Origin: Comamonadaceae bacterium | Lineage (GTDB): Bacteria > Pseudomonadota > Gammaproteobacteria > Burkholderiales > Burkholderiaceae_C | Reading direction: 5' to 3' | NCBI GenBank assembly: GCA_947446885.1 | Contig: CANFHZ010000018.1 | Span: forward strand, 1-32,681 | Length of the DNA: 32,681 nt | Part shown: positions 7,800 to 17,173 of the stretch, piece after piece | Numbering within the stretch: the first letter of the stretch is position 1 | How the letters are laid out: every line of letters starts with the position of its first letter | Notes under the pieces: generated by a model | Seen by the model: the letters and a program-made list of their open reading frames with translations, nothing else | Told to the model about the DNA's origin: nothing | Databases searched by the model: none | Made by a program: the position numbers and the translations under genes

Positions 7800-8150
7800 C
7801 TAAGATGAAGCCCCGCCGCGTCCCGGCGGGGCTTTTTCAATGGTTAAGCGGATTCTGGATACGGGATGCCCGGCGCTTTGGAGGTGCTGTAATAGCGTAG
7901 GCAGTAGCTGGCGCAGTTTGCTGGCGCTGGCGTTGCTAGCGGCAATCAGGCACCACTCGGTTTGTTCGGCTGGCTCGGCCTCTGCGGGCGTGGTAAGCGG
8001 AGCGATGGGTCCGGCTTTGGTGCCGGCGCGCAAGGCGGGTGGAATCAGCGGTCGCACCAGCGCCAGGTACAGGGACGATGCACGTGTCAGGCTTTGCAAG
8101 CGCGCCAGTTGCGGGTTCTGCAAGGTGGCTTCGAAGAGAGACAGGGACAT
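7800..8150 (-). CDS. DUF721 / DciA-like protein
   Basis: 116 aa from the ATG at 8150 (MSLSLFEATLQ); a TTG at 8180 is an alternative start. The protein is small and basic, with an N-terminal helix and a C-terminal strand-rich part (EWCLIAASNASASKLRQLLP). It matches the DUF721/DciA type that usually sits next to an M23 peptidase and secA in Burkholderiales. DciA proteins help load the replicative helicase DnaB in bacteria that lack DnaC. The last codons (PPGRGG) lie inside a GC-rich hairpin. The gene is divergent from the M23 peptidase gene, and the two start codons are 48 bp apart. Assignment depends on pattern and gene context. Confidence 0.65.
   Translation of the reverse strand: MSLSLFEATLQNPQLARLQSLTRASSLYLALVRPLIPPALRAGTKAGPIAPLTTPAEAEPAEQTEWCLIAASNASASKLRQLLPTLLQHLQSAGHPVSRIRLTIEKAPPGRGGASS
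7809..7837 (+). terminator. Strong hairpin plus T-run
   Basis: A perfect 10-bp stem (AGCCCCGCCG / CGGCGGGGCT) with a 5-base loop is followed by TTTT, the form of an intrinsic terminator on the plus strand. It lies within the last codons of the minus-strand DciA-like gene. There is no plus-strand gene upstream that it would obviously end. It may act mainly for the minus-strand gene despite the poor T-run on that side, or end an unrecognised plus-strand transcript. Confidence 0.6.
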
Positions 8151-8198
8151 GGTGCTTTGCGTTGGCCTTTGGGGCTGCAAGAACAGGGGATACGCGTT

Positions 8199-9152
8199 AT
8201 GGAAGTGATTATCACGGACTCCAGGTTGACCAAAAGCCTGTCAATCCGCTTGACGGGTGGGCAGTTGGCTGGCGGTTTTTTCTGCCTCATGCTGGTTTTG
8301 CTGATGGTCACAGCCGGCCTGTACCACCTGATATTTGTCAAGGCGGTACGCGAGGATTGGCCGGTATTTGGTTCGGTGGTGCGCTTTGTTGCCAAAGACC
8401 AGATCGAGCAGCGCGAGCGATTTACCCGCGAAAACATCGATGTGCTGGCGAAAAAGCTGGGCGAAATGCAGGCCAAGATGATGCAAATCGAGTCCCTGGG
8501 TGAGCGGCTCTCCGGTTTGGCGGGCGTGGACCCTGCGCTGATCCGCAGCCGGCCCGACCGGGGTGGGGCCTTGGTGGCTGCCCGCCCCATGACGGTGGCT
8601 GATTTGCAGGCGATGCTGGAGGACTTGGAGCATGCCTCGATCGAGCGGGCAGACGTGTTGACGCTCATGGAAACACGTCTTTTTGATCAAAAAATGAAGA
8701 TGATGATGTTGCCAACGCAGGCACCTGTAGGGGGTGGGGTGATTGGCTCCGGTTTTGGCATTCGCGTCGACCCGTTCACGGGCGCCAGTGCCATGCATGA
8801 GGGCCTGGATTTCCCCGCCGCGGCCGGCACGCCCATTTATGCGGCTTCCGGTGGGGTGGTGGTTATCCAGCAGCTGCATCCCGCCTTTGGCAATATGGTT
8901 GAAATCGACCATGGAAATGATGTGTTGACCCGCTACGGCCATGCTTCACGGGTGTTTGTCAAATCGGGTGATGTGGTCAAACGGGGCCAGAAAATTGCCG
9001 AAATCGGTACCACCGGTCGATCCACGGGCCCGCATCTGCACTTTGAGGTGCTGGTGCGCGGTGTTCCCCAGGATCCGCAAAAGTTCTTGAAACTGGGCGC
9101 AGAAGCCCAAATGGCGTCGGATGCCCGGGCGATGCCCCCGATCCGCCGCTGA
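8199..9152 (+). CDS. M23 family metallopeptidase (LytM domain)
   Basis: 317 aa from the ATG at 8199, preceded by GGGGA. The protein has a short cytoplasmic N-terminus, one membrane helix (about 22-47), a helical/coiled-coil periplasmic stalk (about 60-165) and a C-terminal LytM domain (about 175-300). The zinc-binding motifs are intact: His200-x3-Asp204 (HEGLD) and His279-x-His281 (HLHFE). Enzymes with this set cut peptidoglycan cross-links in the periplasm. The gene directly precedes secA, a conserved order in the group. A hairpin terminator follows. Confidence 0.9.
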   Translation: MEVIITDSRLTKSLSIRLTGGQLAGGFFCLMLVLLMVTAGLYHLIFVKAVREDWPVFGSVVRFVAKDQIEQRERFTRENIDVLAKKLGEMQAKMMQIESLGERLSGLAGVDPALIRSRPDRGGALVAARPMTVADLQAMLEDLEHASIERADVLTLMETRLFDQKMKMMMLPTQAPVGGGVIGSGFGIRVDPFTGASAMHEGLDFPAAAGTPIYAASGGVVVIQQLHPAFGNMVEIDHGNDVLTRYGHASRVFVKSGDVVKRGQKIAEIGTTGRSTGPHLHFEVLVRGVPQDPQKFLKLGAEAQMASDARAMPPIRR

Positions 9153-9201
9153 AAACCGTTTCCTCGTGCGGGTGAAGCCCAGGCGCAGGCCGCCCTTCTT
9201 C

Positions 9202-9224
9202 GCCGCATAAAATGTGCGGCTTTT
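9202..9224 (+). terminator. Intrinsic terminator after M23 peptidase gene
   Basis: A 6-bp stem GCCGCA / TGCGGC with a 7-base loop is followed by TTTT, 50 bp after the peptidase stop and 58 bp before secA. It separates the two transcription units. The stem is short, so it may be only partly efficient. Confidence 0.55.
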
Positions 9225-9281
9225 GCGAACGCACGGCAAGTCGCCAACAAACGGGTTGGACCTTGTAATTGTCGGAACCCC

Positions 9282-12050
9282 ATGGACTTCAATTTCCTCA
9301 CCAAAATTTTCGGCAGCCGCAACGACCGCCTTCTTAAGCAATACCGCAGCATCGTCACGCGCATCAACGCCATGGAGGCGGGACTCGAGTCGGTGTCCGA
9401 CGCGGCGCTGAAGGCCAAGACGGAGGAGTTCAAGCAGCGCTTTGCGCAGGGCGAAACCCTTGACGATCTGCTTCCCGAGGCCTTTGCCGTGGTACGCGAG
9501 GGCTCCAAGCGCGTGATGAAGATGCGCCATTTCGACGTGCAACTGGTTGGCGGCATCGCCTTGCACCAGGGCAAGATTGCCGAAATGCGCACGGGCGAGG
9601 GAAAAACGCTTACCGCCACATTGGCTGTATATCTGAATGCGCTGGCCGGACGCGGCGTGCATGTGGTGACTGTCAATGACTATCTTGCAGCGCGCGATGC
9701 GCAGTGGATGGGGCGTCTCTACAACTTTCTGGGGCTGACCGTTGGTGTTAACCAATCCCAGGTTCCGCGCGAGGAAAAGCAGGCCGCGTACAACGCGGAT
9801 ATCACCTACGGAACCAATAACGAATACGGTTTTGATTACTTGCGTGACAACATGGTCTACGAGGCCGAAGACCGCGTGCAGCGCAAGCTCAATTACGCCA
9901 TCGTGGACGAGGTGGACTCGATCCTGATTGACGAGGCCCGCACGCCGCTGATCATCAGCGGGCAGGCCGAAGACCACACCGATTTGTATCTCGCCATCAA
10001 TACCGTGGTGCCGCAGTTGGTGCGCCAGGAGGGCGAGGAAGACCCCCGCACCGGCGAAGGCGTGACCAAGCCGGGTGATTTCACAGTCGACGAAAAAGGC
10101 CACCAGGTGTTCCTGACCGAGCGTGGCCATGAGAGCGCGGAGCGGATTCTGGGTGCTATGGGACTGATCCCTGAAGGCGCCTCCCTCTATGACCCGGCCA
10201 ACATCACGTTGATGCACCACCTGACGGCCGCCCTGCGTGCCCACCACATCTACCACCGGGATCAGCATTACGTGGCCCAGGATGGCGAAATCGTCATCGT
10301 GGACGAGTTCACCGGGCGGTTGATGACGGGCCGGCGCTGGAGCGACGGTTTGCACCAGGCGGTCGAGGCCAAGGAGGGCGTGACCATTCAGGCCGAAAAC
10401 CAGACCATGGCCTCTATCACGTTCCAGAACTATTTCCGTCTGTACGCCAAGTTGGCCGGCATGACCGGAACGGCGGATACCGAGGCCTATGAGTTCCAAG
10501 AGATCTACGGACTTGAGACCGTGGTCATTCCGCCTAACCGCCCGAGCACGCGCAACGACCAGTTGGACCGGGTTTACAAAACCACCAAAGAAAAATACCA
10601 GGCGGCGATTGCTGATATCCGGGAATGCCACGAGCGCGGTCAGCCGGTGCTGGTGGGCACCACCTCGATTGAAAATTCTGAAATCATTGCCCAGCTCTTG
10701 GAGCAGGAGAAATTACCGCACCAGGTGCTCAACGCCAAGCAGCATGCCCGCGAGGCTGACATCATTGCCCAAGCGGGCAGCCGCGGTGTGATCACCATCG
10801 CCACCAATATGGCCGGGCGTGGTACCGACATTGTTCTGGGTGGCAATATCGAGAAAGTTCTGGAAGCGATTGAATCCGACGCGCAGCTGGACGAGGTTGC
10901 CAAAGCCGAACGGACCCAAGCTGTGCGCGCGCAATGGAAGATCGACCACGAGGCGGTAAAGGCCTTGGGCGGCTTGCGCATCATCGCCACCGAGCGCCAT
11001 GAGTCGCGCCGTATCGACAACCAGCTGCGCGGCCGCTCCGGTCGCCAGGGCGATCCCGGTTCATCCCGCTTTTATCTGAGCCTGGACGACGCGTTGATGC
11101 GCATCTTTGCCGGTGAGCGCGTCAAGTCCATCATGGAACGCCTGAACATGCCCGAAGGCGAGGCCATTGAGGCGGGCATGGTGACCCGCAGCATCGAGAG
11201 CGCGCAGCGCAAAGTGGAGGCGCGCAATTTTGATATGCGTAAGCAGTTATTGGAGTACGACGACGTTTCCAACGACCAGCGCAAGGTGATTTACGAGCAG
11301 CGCAACGCGATCTTGGATGCCTCCGATTTGCACGCTGAGGTGGCCGGTTTGCGCGCGGGTGCGATCACCGACCTGGTGCGCCAATACGTGCCGCATGAGT
11401 CGGTCGAAGAGCAGTGGGACTTGCCTGGCCTGCAGCGCGTGTTGCAGGCTGAGTGGCAGATCAGCCTGGATCTTGTTGCGGGGGTCGCACAGTCGCAATC
11501 CATGACCGACGAAGACATTCTCCGCTCCGTACTGGCCGCTGCCGATACGGCGTTTGCAGAGAAGGTGACGCAGATTGGCGCAGAGAACTTCACCCGCTTT
11601 GAGCGCATGGTTTTGCTGCAAACCATTGATTCGCATTGGCGCGATCACCTTAGCGCGCTGGACTACTTGCGCCAGGGCATCCACTTGCGGGGCTACGCCC
11701 AGAAGCAACCCAAGCAGGAATACAAGCGCGAGGCCTTCGAGCTCTTCGGCCAGATGCTGGACTCGGTCAAAAACGCGGTGACCAGCACGCTCATGACCGT
11801 GCGCATCCAGACCCGCCAGGAGCTCGACGCCGCCGCCCAACAGCTCGAAGCCAAAGGCGAAAACATCTCCAACATCACCTACACCGCACCCACCGAGAGC
11901 GGTGAGCCTGAAACCGTGGCCCAGCCAGCCCCGCCTTTTGCATTGGCGGGCGCGGCTGCGGCACTGAATTTCGCCGGTGTCGGTCGCAACGAAGCCTGTC
12001 CCTGCGGGAGTGGCAAAAAATTCAAACACTGCCACGGCAAGCTGTCCTGA
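9282..12050 (+). CDS. secA: Preprotein translocase ATPase SecA
   Basis: 922 aa, full length. SecA is the motor of the general secretion pathway: it binds preproteins, docks on SecYEG at the inner membrane and uses ATP to push them through. Walker A is MRTGEGKT (102-109) and the DEAD-type Walker B follows as [12 protein letters not shown]. Other visible parts are the preprotein-crosslinking insertion, the second nucleotide-binding fold ([29 protein letters not shown]) and the helical scaffold. The C-terminal zinc/SecB-binding tail has Cys906, Cys908, His916 and Cys917 ([12 protein letters not shown]), consistent with a SecB-using proteobacterium. argJ begins 19 bp after the stop. Confidence 0.98.
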   Translation: MDFNFLTKIFGSRNDRLLKQYRSIVTRINAMEAGLESVSDAALKAKTEEFKQRFAQGETLDDLLPEAFAVVREGSKRVMKMRHFDVQLVGGIALHQGKIAEMRTGEGKTLTATLAVYLNALAGRGVHVVTVNDYLAARDAQWMGRLYNFLGLTVGVNQSQVPREEKQAAYNADITYGTNNEYGFDYLRDNMVYEAEDRVQRKLNYAIVDEVDSILIDEARTPLIISGQAEDHTDLYLAINTVVPQLVRQEGEEDPRTGEGVTKPGDFTVDEKGHQVFLTERGHESAERILGAMGLIPEGASLYDPANITLMHHLTAALRAHHIYHRDQHYVAQDGEIVIVDEFTGRLMTGRRWSDGLHQAVEAKEGVTIQAENQTMASITFQNYFRLYAKLAGMTGTADTEAYEFQEIYGLETVVIPPNRPSTRNDQLDRVYKTTKEKYQAAIADIRECHERGQPVLVGTTSIENSEIIAQLLEQEKLPHQVLNAKQHAREADIIAQAGSRGVITIATNMAGRGTDIVLGGNIEKVLEAIESDAQLDEVAKAERTQAVRAQWKIDHEAVKALGGLRIIATERHESRRIDNQLRGRSGRQGDPGSSRFYLSLDDALMRIFAGERVKSIMERLNMPEGEAIEAGMVTRSIESAQRKVEARNFDMRKQLLEYDDVSNDQRKVIYEQRNAILDASDLHAEVAGLRAGAITDLVRQYVPHESVEEQWDLPGLQRVLQAEWQISLDLVAGVAQSQSMTDEDILRSVLAAADTAFAEKVTQIGAENFTRFERMVLLQTIDSHWRDHLSALDYLRQGIHLRGYAQKQPKQEYKREAFELFGQMLDSVKNAVTSTLMTVRIQTRQELDAAAQQLEAKGENISNITYTAPTESGEPETVAQPAPPFALAGAAAALNFAGVGRNEACPCGSGKKFKHCHGKLS

Positions 12051-12069
12051 GGCTCTTTTCGTCACACCT

Positions 12070-13311
12070 ATGCCCGTTAACTTATCCAGTCCTGCGCCTG
12101 AATCTTTGTTGCATATTGCGGGGGTGCACATAGGCACTGCGCAGGCAGGTATCCGCAAGGCAGGGCGCCGCGACCTCACGGTTTTTCTGCTCGACCCTGG
12201 CGCCAGCGTGGCCGGGGTTTTTACGCAGAATCGTTTTTGCGCAGCTCCAGTGCAGGTTTGCCGCGAGCATCTGGCCGGTAATCAGCCTATCCGCGCTTTG
12301 CTCATTAACACCGGTAATGCCAATGCGGGCACGGGTGCGCAGGGTCTTGCCGATGCGCGTGCAAGCTGCGCTGCGCTGGCCAGCGCCTTGCAGGTGGATC
12401 CGCAGTCCGTGCTGCCCTATTCGACCGGCGTCATCATGGAGCCGCTGCCGCTTGAACGACTGGTGGCCGGCTTGCCAACGGCCATCGCCAACGCGCATAC
12501 CGAGCCCGCAGCGACGCAGTGGTTCAACGCTGCGCAAGGCATCATGACCACCGACACCGTGCCCAAGGCCTTCAGTGCGCGCGTGGAGCTCGGTGGCAAG
12601 ACGGCCCACATCAGCGGCATCAGCAAGGGTGCCGGGATGATCCGCCCGAATATGGCGACCATGCTGGGCTTTATCGCCACCGACGCCAACATCAGCCAGG
12701 CGGCTTTGCAGGTGCTGGCCCGCGAAGTGGCAGAGGCGTCGTTTAACCGCATTACCGTGGACGGGGACACTTCCACCAACGACTCGCTCACGCTGATCGC
12801 ATCCAACCAGCTGGGCAACCCGCAGATTGACGCATGGGAGGGCGAGGCCGCCGTGGCTTTGCGCGCTGCCATGATTGACGTGGCACGCCGGCTGGCGCAG
12901 GCCATCGTGCGCGACGGAGAAGGCGCGACCAAATTCATCACGGTGCAGGTCGACGGCGGGCGCGACACAGCCGAATGCCGCCAGGTGGCCTACGCGATTG
13001 CCCACTCGCCTCTGGTCAAAACCGCCTTCTTTGCCAGCGACCCCAACCTGGGGCGCATCCTGGCGGCCGTCGGTTATGCCGGCGTTGTCGATCTGGACCA
13101 GACCCGTATCGCCCTTTATCTGGACGATGTGCATGTGGTGAGCGGTGGCGGGCGTAATCCCGCATACCATGAAGAGGACGGCCAGCGCGTGATGCGCCAG
13201 GCCGAGATTACGGTGCGCGTTGATCTGGGGCGCGGCACCGCATCCGACACGGTGTGGACCTGTGATTTCAGCCACGATTACGTCACCATCAACGCGGATT
13301 ACCGGTCCTGA
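12070..13311 (+). CDS. argJ: Bifunctional glutamate N-acetyltransferase / amino-acid acetyltransferase ArgJ
   Basis: 413 aa from the ATG at 12070, the start that fits the family N-terminus. ArgJ moves the acetyl group from N-acetylornithine to glutamate, the recycling route of arginine synthesis. Monofunctional and bifunctional (acetyl-CoA using) forms cannot be separated by eye. The self-cleavage and nucleophile site is the Ala196-Thr197 bond in NMATMLGF. Other family blocks are [13 protein letters not shown], the YSTGVI(M)EPLP stretch and the [10 protein letters not shown] loop. A 3-bp gap separates it from the DUF815 ATPase gene, so the two are probably co-transcribed. Confidence 0.96.
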   Translation: MPVNLSSPAPESLLHIAGVHIGTAQAGIRKAGRRDLTVFLLDPGASVAGVFTQNRFCAAPVQVCREHLAGNQPIRALLINTGNANAGTGAQGLADARASCAALASALQVDPQSVLPYSTGVIMEPLPLERLVAGLPTAIANAHTEPAATQWFNAAQGIMTTDTVPKAFSARVELGGKTAHISGISKGAGMIRPNMATMLGFIATDANISQAALQVLAREVAEASFNRITVDGDTSTNDSLTLIASNQLGNPQIDAWEGEAAVALRAAMIDVARRLAQAIVRDGEGATKFITVQVDGGRDTAECRQVAYAIAHSPLVKTAFFASDPNLGRILAAVGYAGVVDLDQTRIALYLDDVHVVSGGGRNPAYHEEDGQRVMRQAEITVRVDLGRGTASDTVWTCDFSHDYVTINADYRS

Positions 13312-13314
13312 TGT

Positions 13315-14211
13315 ATGTCCTTTGAAAACGACCCGCGCCTGGCGCAGTTTTTACAGCGCGCTGAGCGCTTTATGGAGCGGGTGGAAGCGTCCTTGGACCA
13401 GTCCATCACGCAGCCGGATTGGCGTGCATCGCTTGCCATGCGCTACCGGCGCAAGCGCACGGGCCAGGGCGTTCTGGTGCCGGTCCAGCATATTGCGGAC
13501 ATCCGGTTTTCGGATCTGAAAGAGGTGGACGTTCAAAAAGAGCGTCTCTTGCGCAATACGCAGCAGTTTGTTCAAGGCCGTGGGGCCAACAATGTCTTGC
13601 TCACCGGCGCGCGTGGCACGGGCAAGTCCTCGCTGATCCGGGCCTGCCTGCATGCGTTTGCCGACCAGGGCTTGCGCCTCATTGAGGTCGACAAATCCGA
13701 CATGGTCGATTTGCCCGACATCGTGGATCTGGTCGCTGCGCGGCCGGAGAAGTTCATCATCTTTTGCGACGACCTGAGTTTTGACGAAGGTGAAACCGGC
13801 TACAAGGCCTTGAAGTCGGCGCTGGACGGTTCGGTGTCGGCTTCCACGCCGAACGTGCTGATTTACGCCACCAGCAACCGCCGCCATCTGCTGCCCGAGT
13901 ACATGTCCGAGAACCTGTCCTACCAGCACACCGAGGACGGCGAAGTCCATCCCGGCGAAGGCGTTGAGGAAAAAATATCGCTGTCCGAGCGCTTCGGGTT
14001 GTGGCTGAGTTTTTATCCCTTCACCCAGGACGAGTACCTGACCATCGTCAACCAGTGGTTGCAGGTGCTGGGGGTCGAGCCCGCGCGCATTGCCCAAGCC
14101 CGGGCCCCGGCCTTGATGTGGGCGCTTGAGCGGGCATCGCGCAGCGGTCGCGTGGCCTGGCAGTTTGCCCGCGACTATGCCGGGCAAGATCCGGCATCCC
14201 CTGCCATTTGA
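13315..14211 (+). CDS. DUF815 AAA-type ATPase
   Basis: 298 aa. A P-loop ATPase with Walker A GARGTGKSS (98-106), Walker B FIIFCDD (147-153) and a sensor-like stretch IYATSNRRHL. The composition and domain order match DUF815, a widespread family of AAA+ proteins whose job is unknown. The N-terminal 60 residues are helical and family-specific. The gene lies between argJ and mutT in the conserved argJ/DUF815/mutT run of betaproteobacteria, facing yacG-zapD-coaE. No signal peptide or membrane segment is seen, so it is cytoplasmic. Confidence 0.9.
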   Translation: MSFENDPRLAQFLQRAERFMERVEASLDQSITQPDWRASLAMRYRRKRTGQGVLVPVQHIADIRFSDLKEVDVQKERLLRNTQQFVQGRGANNVLLTGARGTGKSSLIRACLHAFADQGLRLIEVDKSDMVDLPDIVDLVAARPEKFIIFCDDLSFDEGETGYKALKSALDGSVSASTPNVLIYATSNRRHLLPEYMSENLSYQHTEDGEVHPGEGVEEKISLSERFGLWLSFYPFTQDEYLTIVNQWLQVLGVEPARIAQARAPALMWALERASRSGRVAWQFARDYAGQDPASPAI

Positions 14212-14290
14212 TTCATCGTCCCATCGCGTGGCATCCGGCGTTCTGACTGCAGACCCTGAGCGGGCCCGCGAAGGCGGGCCGCTGCGCGAG

Positions 14291-14707
14291 ATGGTGGAAG
14301 TCGCGGTGGGCGTGCTGCTGCGCCCGGACGGCGCTTTTTTATTGACTTCACGCCCGCCCGGCAAGCCCTATGCGGGTTATTGGGAATTTCCCGGTGGCAA
14401 GGTCGAACCCAGCGAGGACGTGCGCACCGCTTTGGAGCGGGAGTTGCGCGAGGAGTTGGGCATACGCGTCACCAGCGCCCACGCCTGGCGTGATGAGGTG
14501 GTTGATTACCCGCACGCCCTGGTGAAGCTGCATTTCTGGATCGTCAGCGCCTGGGATGGCCCGCTGCAAATGCTGGAAGGTCAGTCGTGTTCCTGGCAGC
14601 AATTACCGGTCGACCTGGAGCCCGTTTTGCCGGGAACCATTCCGGTGCTGGCCTGGTTCGCCCAGGAGCGGGGCTTTGACGGTCCGACCCATCGGCTGCC
14701 GGGCTAA
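14291..14707 (+). CDS. mutT: NUDIX hydrolase, MutT type (8-oxo-dGTP diphosphatase)
   Basis: 138 aa from the ATG at 14291; an in-frame GTG at 14228 would add 21 residues, and neither start has a clear ribosome binding site. The Nudix box is complete: G-x5-E-x7-R-E-x2-E-E-x-G, beginning at GKVEPSE and ending at REELGI. The sequence LLTSRPPGKPYAGYWEFPGG before it is the MutT form. MutT removes oxidised dGTP from the nucleotide pool and so prevents A:T to C:G mutations. The position next to yacG-zapD-coaE is the usual one. The gene is convergent with yacG, with a 22-bp gap. Confidence 0.92.
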   Translation: MVEVAVGVLLRPDGAFLLTSRPPGKPYAGYWEFPGGKVEPSEDVRTALERELREELGIRVTSAHAWRDEVVDYPHALVKLHFWIVSAWDGPLQMLEGQSCSWQQLPVDLEPVLPGTIPVLAWFAQERGFDGPTHRLPG

Positions 14708-14727
14708 GGAGACTGAGTCCGGCAGCC
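14694..14727. terminator. Inverted repeat between convergent mutT and yacG
   Basis: A perfect 9-bp inverted repeat (GGCTGCCGG / CCGGCAGCC) with a 16-base spacer covers the end of mutT and the 22-bp gap to the yacG stop. It could work as a hairpin terminator in both directions, but it has no T-run on either side. Confidence 0.4.
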
Positions 14728-14729
14728 AA

Positions 14730-14921
14730 TCAGGCGTCGAGCGGCCCGTCTGGGTCTACCAGTGGCGCCGGGATGTGAAATTCTTCGTTGGCCCAGGCAC
14801 CCAGATCGTGGTTCTTGCAGCGTTCGCTGCAAAAGGGGCGGAATGCATTGTCGGGCCCATACACGCTGTCACCGCCGCAACGGGGGCAGCGCACGATGCG
14901 GGACGCGAACGCTTCAGGCAT
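14730..14921 (-). CDS. yacG: DNA gyrase inhibitor YacG
   Basis: 63 aa, a small zinc-ribbon protein. The four zinc ligands are in CPRC near residue 12 and CSERC near residue 31. The family motifs RPFCSERC and DLGAWANEE are present. YacG binds GyrB and inhibits gyrase DNA binding. It is the last gene of the pilB-pilC-pilD-coaE-zapD-yacG operon, 11 bp after zapD, a conserved order in beta- and gammaproteobacteria. Confidence 0.93.
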   Translation of the reverse strand: MPEAFASRIVRCPRCGGDSVYGPDNAFRPFCSERCKNHDLGAWANEEFHIPAPLVDPDGPLDA

Positions 14922-14932
14922 ACCGGTGCGTT

Positions 14933-15688
14933 TCAGGCGCAGAGGGTGATGTCCAGGGTTGCATCTTCACCGCTGGCACGCAGGCGGGAGTCATCCCCCA
15001 TACGCATCAGGCGTATCGACAAGACCAGCCGGTTTCCGCTGATTTCCGGAATCAACTCGGCCTGGCGGTCCAGCGCGACCCGCACCAATTGCGAGGTTTT
15101 TCCCTGTTGTAAAGACTGCTGGTATTGGCCGCCGACTACGCTGACCCTCTGCGCCGCACCGGATTGGCGCAGCAAATTCAGCAGCAGGCGGATTGAAGCT
15201 GCCAGCGGCCGGAGGGTGTGGATCCAGTTGCGCAAATCGTGCTGGCGTCGCGTGGCGGGCAGGTGTTTCCAGGCAAAGTAAGCCGGGAGATCGAATTCAC
15301 AGGTTCCGCCTGGAATGGCAGCGCGGCTGCGCACGCCCATCAGCCAGTCAATATCCGTCAGGCTTTGCCCGGCGCGGCCCGGAACCGCGTTCAAACCATC
15401 AAAGCAGAGTTGCAGGCGCTCAATCACTTCTTCCAGCGCGTCAGCTGCGATGGACGGGTTGCCCCGGTAAGCCATCATGCCGTGCTTTTGCCGCTCCAAA
15501 TCCTTCATGACATCGGATTTCAGGTCGGCGCGTGCGCCCACATCCATGATTTCGAACAGGGTGGTGAGCGCGAAATGGTGCTCAATGACCTCGGTGTCTT
15601 CTATCAACGTAAACACCCGGTCAAAGAGCTGTTCCAGCCGCAAGTAGGTGCGAACGCGCTCGTTAAAGGGGTATTCGTAGGTGATCAC
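14933..15688 (-). CDS. zapD: Cell division protein ZapD
   Basis: 251 aa from the GTG at 15688 (reading ITYEYPFNERVRTYLRLE after the start), which has GGAAAA upstream; the longer open frame above it is not coding. ZapD binds FtsZ and bundles its filaments at the Z-ring. The N-terminal helical domain (EYPFNERVRTYLRLEQLF) and the C-terminal beta domain, with a conserved Arg-rich surface, are typical of the family. It is downstream of coaE by 22 bp and upstream of yacG by 11 bp. Confidence 0.93.
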   Translation of the reverse strand: MITYEYPFNERVRTYLRLEQLFDRVFTLIEDTEVIEHHFALTTLFEIMDVGARADLKSDVMKDLERQKHGMMAYRGNPSIAADALEEVIERLQLCFDGLNAVPGRAGQSLTDIDWLMGVRSRAAIPGGTCEFDLPAYFAWKHLPATRRQHDLRNWIHTLRPLAASIRLLLNLLRQSGAAQRVSVVGGQYQQSLQQGKTSQLVRVALDRQAELIPEISGNRLVLSIRLMRMGDDSRLRASGEDATLDITLCA

Positions 15689-15710
15689 GCTGCATTTTCC
15701 GGGTGGCGCA

Positions 15711-16322
15711 TCATAGCCGCAAGGCCTGCACAAACCCATGAACTTGCGTGCGCAGCGCCGCAAGCGTCAGTCCTTCATTGACCAGCACATGGTCGGCACA
15801 GGCCAGGCGCTGCGCCCGACTGGCCTGGGCGTCCATGATGCGTTGTGTCTGGGTCGCGTCCATCCCGCTGCGCGCCAGTACCCGCTGATGCTGGGTGGCC
15901 GGGCTGCAATCCACCACCAGAACCGCGTCGAGCGTGGGGCGCCAGCGCCGCATTTCCACCAGGAGTGGAACATCAAAAATTAGCAATGCGGCTCCAGAAT
16001 GCTGCGCAGCCCGCTGAAGCCGGTCGATCTCCTGCCAGATCAGGGGGTGCACGATGGCTTCCAGCCGTTGCCGCGCGCTCGGATTGGAGAAAACCAGGTT
16101 CCGCATCGCAGCCCTGTCCAGCCCGCCTTGCGCATCCACCATGGCTGCACCGAAAACTTCCGCAATAGCCGCCATTGCCGCGCCGCCAGGGGAAGTCAGT
16201 TTGCGCGAGGCCGCGTCGGCGTCGATGAGCACACCGCCCTTTTCGCCTAAAAAACCGGCGACCGTGCTCTTGCCGCTGCCGATGCCGCCGGTGACGCCAA
16301 TGCTGCGTGGGAGGGTGCTCAC
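15711..16322 (-). CDS. coaE: Dephospho-CoA kinase
   Basis: 203 aa from the GTG at 16322. It overlaps the pilD stop by 4 bp (GTGA), implying translational coupling. It catalyses the last step of coenzyme A synthesis, phosphorylating the 3'-hydroxyl of dephospho-CoA with ATP. The P-loop GGIGSGKS is at residues 12-19. The lid and CoA-binding motifs are seen as LIDADAASRKL and HPLIWQEI. Open sequence upstream in this frame belongs to an overlap with pilD and is not part of the protein. Confidence 0.95.
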   Translation of the reverse strand: MSTLPRSIGVTGGIGSGKSTVAGFLGEKGGVLIDADAASRKLTSPGGAAMAAIAEVFGAAMVDAQGGLDRAAMRNLVFSNPSARQRLEAIVHPLIWQEIDRLQRAAQHSGAALLIFDVPLLVEMRRWRPTLDAVLVVDCSPATQHQRVLARSGMDATQTQRIMDAQASRAQRLACADHVLVNEGLTLAALRTQVHGFVQALRL

Positions 16323-17173
16323 AGGCCGAGGCGAGATAGCAAATAGCCCGGTTCCACCACCATGGCGACGAATCCCGCTCCGGCCAGAAAGGGGCCGAAG
16401 GGCACGACACCGCCTTCGCGCAGAGCCGTGCGTGACTTCATCACCAGCCCCACCGCTGCGCCGGTGCAGGAGGCCAGGAAAATCAGCGGAACCAGCGCCG
16501 TCCACCCGAACCAGGCGCCGAGCGCCGCAAAGAGTTTGAAATCACCGTAGCCCATGCCGTCTTTACCCGTCAGCAGTTTGAACATCCAAAACACCAGCCA
16601 CAAGGATAGGTAGCCCGCCACTGCGCCCCACAGCGCCTCGTCCAAGCGTACCCCACTGTAGCCCAGACTGGCGCTGACCAGGCCCAGCCAGAGCAGCCCA
16701 AGCGTCAGGTCATCAGGCAGGTAGGTGGTGTCCCAGTCAATCCATGCGCAGGCCAGCAAGAGGCATCCGAACGCAGCCCACAGCACAGCCTGGGGCCCTG
16801 TCCCCCAGCGCGCCACGCAGTAAGCAAACAGCGCCGCCGTTAGCAATTCGACCACCGGGTAGCGCCAGGCTATGGCGGTGCCACAGGCGGCGCAGCGGCC
16901 CCGCAACACCAGAAAGCTCAGTACTGGGATGTTTTCCATCCAGCCTAGTTGGTGGCCGCAGTGTCCGCAGCGCGAACGGGGCACCAGAAGATTGAGTGGC
17001 GGATGCACCGGTTCGGGCAGGTCAGACAGGGCAGCGCATTCTTTGGCCCACGCACGCTCCATCATGAGTGGCAAGCGGTGGATCAGAACATTGAGAAAGC
17101 TTCCAACCAGCAAGCCCAGCAGTACAGCCACAACCAGGTATGGGGTTGCTGCCTCCATGCCGTGGGCTGTCAC
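16319..17173 (-). CDS. pilD: Type IV prepilin leader peptidase / N-methyltransferase
   Basis: 284 aa from the GTG at 17173, which overlaps the pilC stop (GTGA); an ATG at 17158 is an alternative. This inner-membrane aspartic protease (family A24) removes the leader of type IV pilins and methylates the new N-terminus. The cytoplasmic zinc loop has Cys69/Cys72 (CGHC) and Cys94/Cys97 (CAAC). The catalytic aspartates are in IDWDTTYLPDD (Asp146 or Asp148) and GMGYGDFK (Asp211). About eight membrane helices are seen. No pilin gene is present in the window, so its substrates are elsewhere. Confidence 0.95.
   Translation of the reverse strand: MTAHGMEAATPYLVVAVLLGLLVGSFLNVLIHRLPLMMERAWAKECAALSDLPEPVHPPLNLLVPRSRCGHCGHQLGWMENIPVLSFLVLRGRCAACGTAIAWRYPVVELLTAALFAYCVARWGTGPQAVLWAAFGCLLLACAWIDWDTTYLPDDLTLGLLWLGLVSASLGYSGVRLDEALWGAVAGYLSLWLVFWMFKLLTGKDGMGYGDFKLFAALGAWFGWTALVPLIFLASCTGAAVGLVMKSRTALREGGVVPFGPFLAGAGFVAMVVEPGYLLSRLGL

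Noticed and set aside
7700-7840. N-terminal extension of the MFS protein
   Set aside because: The residues are not transporter-like and would run through the hairpin at 7809-7837; the ATG at 7699 fits the first membrane helix.
8946-10631. Long minus-strand frame antisense to secA
   Set aside because: It is a shadow of the high-GC secA reading frame with no family features.
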